From Flavobacterium haoranii (GTDB lineage: Bacteria; Bacteroidota; Bacteroidia; Flavobacteriales; Flavobacteriaceae): 64,000 nucleotides of DNA. Below are positions 58,913 to 64,000 of the stretch, piece by piece. Positions within the stretch are counted from its first letter, which is position 1. The number at the start of each line of letters is the position of its first letter. The position numbers and the translations under genes are program-made. Under the pieces are notes generated by a model. That model did not search any database. It was not told the origin of the DNA and saw only the letters and a program-made list of their open reading frames with translations. The stretch is from positions 1,054,001 through 1,118,000 of the forward strand of contig NZ_CP045292.1 in assembly GCF_009363055.1 (NCBI RefSeq), read 5' to 3'.

Positions 58913-60685
58913 ATGAATAAAATTACTAGGATTTTTGATTTTCCTTACTATCAATTAGAAAACTACAATCTTAAAGATGCTTTTGTTTCCAAAGTAGATG
59001 GAATTTGGGTAAAAACATCAACATCAGAATATATAGAAAAAGCAAATGCTATTTCAAAAGCATTATTACATCTTGGATTAAAAAAAGGAAGCAAAATTGC
59101 CCTAATTTCTTCTAATAATAGAACAGAATGGAACATTATGGATATCGGAATTTCTCAAATTGGTGCTGTTTCTATTCCAATTTATCCAACAGTTTCTGCT
59201 GAAGAATTTGATTATATTTTTAACCATTCTGAAGCCGAACTTTGTATTCTTTCAGATGAAATTTTATTCGAAAAAATTAATGCAATTAGAAGTCAACTTC
59301 CTTTTGTAAAAGAAATTTATTCTTTTGATGTTGTTAAAGGTTGTAAAAATTGGAACGAATTATTAGAATTAGGAAACTCTTTAAATAATTTAGACCAAGT
59401 TGAAGAAGCAAAAAATAAGGTTGACACAAAAGATTTGGTAACCATTATTTACACTTCAGGAACAACAGGAAAACCAAAAGGTGTAATGCTTTCTCATGAA
59501 AACTTAGTAAGTGATACATTGGGTTCGTTTAAAAGAGTTCCACTTAAATTTGGTGATAGTAGAGCAATGAGCTTCTTGCCTATTTGCCACGTTTTCGAAA
59601 GAGTATTAACTTACATCTATCAATATTCAGGAATTTCAATTTATTATGCCGAGTCTATCGATAAAATTGCCGAGAATATTAAAGAAGTAAAGCCAAATGT
59701 AATGACCGTTGTACCAAGACTTTTAGAAAAAGTTTACGATAAAATTATAGAAAGAGGTTCTGAACTTTCAGGAATAAAAAGAGCACTTTTCTTTTGGTCA
59801 GTTAAAATTGGTGAACAATATCAACCTTATGGTGCTAATGGTTGGTTTTATAGTTTAAAATTAGCAATTGCAAACAAATTAGTTTTAAGCAAATGGAAAG
59901 AAGGTCTTGGTGGAAATCTTGAAATTATTGTTTCCGGAAGTGCTCCTTTACAACACCGATTAATAAAAATATTTACAGCGAGTAAAATTACAGTTATGGA
60001 AGGTTACGGTTTAACTGAAACTTCACCTGTAATAGCTGTTAACGACATGAGAAATGGCGGATTCAAAATAGGAACTGTTGGTAAACCTTTAGATAATATT
60101 GAAGTTAAAATAGCTGAAGATGGTGAAATTCTTTGTAAAGGACCAATTGTAATGATGGGCTATTATAAAGATGAAGAAAAAACAGCAAGTATTATTAAAG
60201 ATGGCTTTTTTCATACAGAAGATATTGGCGAACTAGATGCTGAAGGCTTTTTAAAAATTACAGATCGTAAAAAGGAAATGTTCAAAACATCGGGTGGCAA
60301 ATATGTGGCACCTCAAGTCTTAGAAAACGACTTTAAACAATCGCGTTTTATAGAACAAATTATGGTAATTGGTGAAGGTCAAAAAATGCCAGCCGCTTTT
60401 ATTCAGTTAGATTTTCAATTTGTAAAACAATGGGCAGAAAAAAAGCATTTAAACATTGGAAATACAAACGAAGAAATAATTAATAATCCTCAAGTTAGAG
60501 AACGTGTTCAACATGTTTTAGATTCTATTAATCCGAAATTTGGAAAATGGGAACAAATAAAAAGATTTGAATTAACTCCTGAAGTCTGGTCAATTGAAGG
60601 CGGCGAACTAACTCCTACTTTAAAAGTAAAAAGAAAACAGATATTAAGTAAGTATAAAGACTTGTACGATAAGATTTACAATTAG
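58913..60685 (+). CDS. Long-chain acyl-CoA synthetase (AMP-forming), copy 1
   Basis: A 590-residue AMP-binding enzyme that activates fatty acids to acyl-CoA. The P-loop-like motif IIYTSGTTGKPKGVM lies near 178-192, followed by the YGLTETSP adenine motif (about 365) and GFFHTEDIGELDAEGFLKIT with the hinge DRKKEMFKTSGGKY. The start ITRIFDFPYYQLENYNLKDA is typical of the Bacteroidota FadD-like group. It is an intact paralogue of the next gene. The palindrome upstream suggests control by the MarR regulator encoded 4.6 kb downstream. Confidence 0.9.
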   Translation: MNKITRIFDFPYYQLENYNLKDAFVSKVDGIWVKTSTSEYIEKANAISKALLHLGLKKGSKIALISSNNRTEWNIMDIGISQIGAVSIPIYPTVSAEEFDYIFNHSEAELCILSDEILFEKINAIRSQLPFVKEIYSFDVVKGCKNWNELLELGNSLNNLDQVEEAKNKVDTKDLVTIIYTSGTTGKPKGVMLSHENLVSDTLGSFKRVPLKFGDSRAMSFLPICHVFERVLTYIYQYSGISIYYAESIDKIAENIKEVKPNVMTVVPRLLEKVYDKIIERGSELSGIKRALFFWSVKIGEQYQPYGANGWFYSLKLAIANKLVLSKWKEGLGGNLEIIVSGSAPLQHRLIKIFTASKITVMEGYGLTETSPVIAVNDMRNGGFKIGTVGKPLDNIEVKIAEDGEILCKGPIVMMGYYKDEEKTASIIKDGFFHTEDIGELDAEGFLKITDRKKEMFKTSGGKYVAPQVLENDFKQSRFIEQIMVIGEGQKMPAAFIQLDFQFVKQWAEKKHLNIGNTNEEIINNPQVRERVQHVLDSINPKFGKWEQIKRFELTPEVWSIEGGELTPTLKVKRKQILSKYKDLYDKIYN

Positions 60686-60817
60686 AACATTTTAACATAT
60701 TTTGAAAAAATATTAATATAAGTTCTGCAAATAATGTTAATATTTTTTATCATCTATAAAAAAATTTGGGTTTAAAATACAAATTCACTAATTTGCTACT
60801 CTTAATTATAAAAAATA

Positions 60818-62602
60818 ATGAACGAAATTACGCGCTTATTTGATTTTCCTTATTACCAATTGCAAAAATATAACTTAGATGCTGCTTTGGTAACTAAATA
60901 TAATGGAAAATGGGTAAAAACTTCAACCCAAAAATACATCGATGAATCTAATAAACTTTCAAGAGCTTTATTAAGATTAGGAGTCGAAAAAAACCAAAAA
61001 ATTGCCATAATTTCTTCTACCAACAGAACAGAATGGCACATGTGCGATATTGGTATTCTTCAAATTGGAGCACAAACAGTTCCTATTTACCCAACAATCG
61101 CTGCAGATGATTATGAATATATTTTAAATCACTCAGAATCTAGCTATTGCTTTATTTCTGATGCAGAAGTGTTTGAAAAAATAAATTCTATAAAACACAA
61201 AGTTCCTTCATTAAAAGAAATTTATTCTTACGATGAAATTAATGGTTGTAAAAACTGGAATAAAGTTCTTAGTCTTGGTGAAGATCAATCGAACCAAAAT
61301 GAAGTAGAAAATAGAAAGGATAGTATTGTAACTACTGATTTAGCTACAATTATTTATACATCTGGAACTACAGGAAGACCAAAAGGTGTTATGTTAACTC
61401 ATGAAAATATCGTTTCTGATGTTTTGATGAGTGCACCACGCGTTCCATTTGAACCAGGCGCTTATAAAGCATTAAGTTTCTTGCCTATTTGTCATATTTT
61501 CGAAAGAATGATTACTTATTTGTATCAGTATCTCGGTGTATCAATATATTTTGCTGAAAGTATTGAAAAAATATCAGACAATTTAAAAGAAGTGCATCCA
61601 AATGTAATGACAGTTGTACCACGTCTTTTAGAAAAAGTTTATGATAAAATTTATGCTAAAGGTGCCGAGTTAACCGGAATTAAAAAGAAACTTTTCTTTT
61701 GGGCTACAGGTTTAGGAATTCAATACAAACCTTATGAAGAAAATGGTTGGTGGTATGAATTTCAATTAAAAATTGCACGTAAATTAATTTTCTCTAAATG
61801 GCAAGAAGCTCTTGGTGGAGAATTAAAATTACTTGTTTCGGGTAGTGCTGCATTACAACCAAGATTAACAAAAGTCTTTACAGCTGCCGGAATTCCCGTT
61901 ATGGAAGGTTATGGTTTAACTGAAACTTCTCCTGTTATTTCGGTAAATGATATGCGAAATAGAGGTTTCAAAGTTGGAAGTGTTGGTAAAGTTTTAAACG
62001 GAGTTGAAGTTAAAATTGCAGAAGACGGCGAAATTCTTTGTAAAGGACCAAATGTAATGATTGGTTATTATAAAGATGAGGAAAAAACCAATGAAGTTTT
62101 ACAAAATGGATATTTTCACACTGGTGATATTGGAGAAATCGACGCTGAAGGTTTCTTAAAAATTACCGATCGTAAAAAAGAAATGTTCAAAACTTCTGGT
62201 GGTAAATATGTAGCACCTCAGTTATTAGAAAATACATTTAAACAGTCTCGTTTTATAGAACAAATTATGGTTATTGGTGAAGGCGAAAAAATGCCTGCTG
62301 CTTTTATACAACCAAGTTTTGAGTTTGTTCAAGAATGGGCTTCAAGACATGGTAAATCAAACATTGGTACAACAAACGAAGAAATTTGTAAAAACGAAGA
62401 AGTTATTCAAAGAATTCAAGAAGAAGTAGATCACTACAATGAAAAGTTTGGTAATTGGGAAAAAGTTAAAAAGTTCGAATTAACTCCCGATGTTTGGGGA
62501 ATCGATTCTGGACATTTAACGCCAACCATGAAACTGAAAAGAAAAATTATTCTTGAAAAATATAAAAATCTATACGAAAAGATTTACGGAAGTCAAGAAT
62601 AA
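60818..62602 (+). CDS. Long-chain acyl-CoA synthetase (AMP-forming), copy 2
   Basis: A 594-residue tandem paralogue of the preceding gene, with the same motif order (IIYTSGTTGRPKGVM, YGLTETSP, GYFHTGDIGEIDAEGFLKIT). The two share high identity along their length, for example in the N-terminal DFPYYQLxxYNL and the central FLPICHxFER region, so they arose by local duplication. Differences in the region before the hinge may alter chain-length preference. It lies 132 bp after copy 1 with its own AT-rich upstream region and no visible palindrome. Confidence 0.9.
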   Translation: MNEITRLFDFPYYQLQKYNLDAALVTKYNGKWVKTSTQKYIDESNKLSRALLRLGVEKNQKIAIISSTNRTEWHMCDIGILQIGAQTVPIYPTIAADDYEYILNHSESSYCFISDAEVFEKINSIKHKVPSLKEIYSYDEINGCKNWNKVLSLGEDQSNQNEVENRKDSIVTTDLATIIYTSGTTGRPKGVMLTHENIVSDVLMSAPRVPFEPGAYKALSFLPICHIFERMITYLYQYLGVSIYFAESIEKISDNLKEVHPNVMTVVPRLLEKVYDKIYAKGAELTGIKKKLFFWATGLGIQYKPYEENGWWYEFQLKIARKLIFSKWQEALGGELKLLVSGSAALQPRLTKVFTAAGIPVMEGYGLTETSPVISVNDMRNRGFKVGSVGKVLNGVEVKIAEDGEILCKGPNVMIGYYKDEEKTNEVLQNGYFHTGDIGEIDAEGFLKITDRKKEMFKTSGGKYVAPQLLENTFKQSRFIEQIMVIGEGEKMPAAFIQPSFEFVQEWASRHGKSNIGTTNEEICKNEEVIQRIQEEVDHYNEKFGNWEKVKKFELTPDVWGIDSGHLTPTMKLKRKIILEKYKNLYEKIYGSQE

Positions 62603-62717
62603 AAAAGAATAACTTTTTTATAGTATAACAATTGTATAAATGTTAACTAAAATCATGTAACACATTTTTTTAAGCAATTACTGAAATTTGTACCATTAAC
62701 ATTAAAAACAATTTGCT

Positions 62718-63476
62718 ATGAAAAAGTTATTTTTATTTTTAGGTTTAATCTCACTAGGTCTAGTATCATGTAACGATGATTCAAATTCAGATCAATCTTA
62801 CACTTACAAAGTTAGCATGACAGATGCTCCTGCTCCTTATGATGCAGTTTTTGTTGATGTTCAAGGTGTAGAAGTAATTACTTCTGATGGATCTAGTTTT
62901 GCTTTAGAAACTGAAGCTAATATTTATAATTTATTAGAATTGTCGAATGGTTATAGTATTCAAATTGCATCAGATATTATTACCGAAGCTAATGTTTCTC
63001 AAGTGCGTTTAATTTTAGGACCTAATAATTCAATTGTAGTAGACGGACAAACTTACCCTTTAAGCACTCCAAGTGCGGAACAATCGGGATTAAAACTAAA
63101 TGTTCACCAACAATTATTAGCTAATGTAGACAATACATTATTAATTGATTTTGATGCACACCAGTCTATTGTTGAACAAGGAAATGGAAGTTATAGTTTA
63201 AAACCCGTTTTAAGAGTTGTCGATGTTCAAGTAACAGGAACAATTAGTGGATCAATCTCAATTTTAGGAGTTAATGCTACAATTACAGCGATTTCATCTA
63301 CAGGCGAAGAATTTACAACAATTACTAATGAAGAAGGTGCATTTCAATTATCTGGATTACAATCAGGGACTTACACACTAATTATTACACCCGAAACTCC
63401 TTACCTACCATTAACAATAGATAATGTTATCGTTCAAACCGGATTAACAACCGATTTAGGAGTCCAAGTGTTATAA
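62718..63476 (+). CDS. DUF4382 lipoprotein
   Basis: A 252-residue protein with lipobox cysteine 18 (LGLVSC). Residues about 27-165 follow DUF4382 (YKVSMTDAPAPYDAVFVDVQ, IYNLLELSNGYSIQIASDI, SQVRLILGPNNSIVVDG), and the C-terminal part is a carboxypeptidase-regulatory-like beta sandwich (VTGTISGSISILGVNATITA, EEGAFQLSGLQSGTYTLIIT). The role is unknown, probably on the cell surface. It stands between the synthetases and marR; the palindrome at 63505 lies just after it. Confidence 0.8.
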   Translation: MKKLFLFLGLISLGLVSCNDDSNSDQSYTYKVSMTDAPAPYDAVFVDVQGVEVITSDGSSFALETEANIYNLLELSNGYSIQIASDIITEANVSQVRLILGPNNSIVVDGQTYPLSTPSAEQSGLKLNVHQQLLANVDNTLLIDFDAHQSIVEQGNGSYSLKPVLRVVDVQVTGTISGSISILGVNATITAISSTGEEFTTITNEEGAFQLSGLQSGTYTLIITPETPYLPLTIDNVIVQTGLTTDLGVQVL

Positions 63477-63504
63477 TAATATTAAAAAAAATAAAATAAT
63501 TTAT

Positions 63505-63530
63505 AAAATACTATGCATGCATAGTATTTT
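63505..63530. promoter_or_regulatory. Perfect 26-bp palindrome before marR
   Basis: A palindrome with the core TATGCATGCATA extended by AAAATAC and GTATTTT, 34 bp before the MarR start. It fits an autoregulatory operator and shares its core with 58778-58799. Confidence 0.65.
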
Positions 63531-63563
63531 TTTTATATTTGAAAACGTTTTAGTTAATTATTC

Positions 63564-64000
63564 ATGAAAGATAAAACAATAGATTATGCTTTAAGAGCAA
63601 CTTGGCAAGCTGTTTCAAGAATGTATAACGAAGAAGCAACCAAATATGGTGCTACAATGGCTACAGGTTTTGCTCTTTTAAGTATCGATAAAGAAGATGG
63701 AACACCTTCTACTACTTTAGGACCTAGAATGGGAATGGAACCTACAAGTCTTACCAGAACTTTAAAATCAATGGAAGAGAAAGGTTTAATTACCAGAAAA
63801 AAAAATCCAGAAGATGGTAGAGGCGTTTTAATTTATTTAACCAAAGAGGGTAAAGAAAAAAGGGAATTATCCAAAGCAACAGTTTTAAGATTTAACGACA
63901 CTATAAAAAATAATATCAGTGAAGAAAAAATAAATCATTTTATGGAAGTTATAGAACTGATTAATGAAATGATTTCCGATAAAAAAATTTTTACTAACGA
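63564..64000 (+). CDS. MarR family regulator, 3' end cut by window
   Basis: The frame MKDKTIDYALRATWQAVSRM runs open to the window end. It contains the winged-helix core: the helix MATGFALLSIDKEDGTPS, recognition helix MGMEPTSLTRTLKSMEEKGL and the wing ITRKKNPEDGRGVLIYLTKE (with the conserved DGR). At least 145 residues are visible. MarR proteins bind palindromes as dimers and often respond to small aromatic or acyl ligands. A perfect palindrome lies just upstream and a sister site precedes the first acyl-CoA synthetase, which suggests control of fatty-acid activation by acyl-CoA, inferred from context. Confidence 0.88.
   Translation, partial: MKDKTIDYALRATWQAVSRMYNEEATKYGATMATGFALLSIDKEDGTPSTTLGPRMGMEPTSLTRTLKSMEEKGLITRKKNPEDGRGVLIYLTKEGKEKRELSKATVLRFNDTIKNNISEEKINHFMEVIELINEMISDKKIFTN

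Overview
The window reads as chromosome of a low-GC Bacteroidota, most likely a Flavobacteriaceae member (Flavobacterium or a near relative). The signs are a type IX secretion (T9SS) C-terminal domain with a PorP/SprF partner, a bacillithiol gene (bshB1), promoters of the TTG-N19/20-TAnnTTTG type, many lipoboxes, a large fused PurL, and REP-like palindromes typical of this group.

Layout. (1) 1-4530: a co-oriented array of small unrelated genes (thioredoxin-like and other lipoproteins, DUF2314, a zinc-ribbon protein) separated by about 140-170 bp imperfect inverted repeats that begin with AAC and end with GTT. They look like integron attC sites. (2) About 4549-31862: a 27 kb island that appears to have landed in the loop of one of these sites. 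It carries a nuclease, a small phage-like module, a 3376-residue T9SS adhesin with five 870-bp tandem repeats plus its PorP/SprF partner, a type I restriction-modification locus containing a RhuM-Fic gene, a VirE/BT4734-like primase-helicase, an excisionase-like gene and a tyrosine recombinase beside the right end. (3) 31949-35905: the cassette array resumes (DUF7660, DUF6705, two lipoproteins, small unknowns). (4) 35974-64000: ordinary chromosome, with a SulP transporter, M14 peptidase, RND efflux operon, Nudix/pyrE, TauE, tRNA-His, bshB1-menF-thioesterase, purL, a phosphatase/LTA-synthase-like pair, two acyl-CoA synthetases and a MarR regulator.

Main observations. In every complete cassette the first about 15 nt after GTT are the reverse complement of the last about 15 nt before the next AAC, with a recurring A.C mismatch at position 11. 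This is the geometry expected of excisable circular cassettes whose attachment site has cassette-specific outer arms. No integron integrase is visible here. Ten reading-frame breaks in nine genes are each repaired by adding one base to a homopolymer, which argues for systematic sequencing or assembly deletions rather than real decay; those genes are annotated full length. REP-like palindromes lie in frame inside the primase gene (four) and purL (one). Two perfect palindromes sharing a TATGCATGCATA core precede the first acyl-CoA synthetase and marR, suggesting a small fatty-acid regulon.
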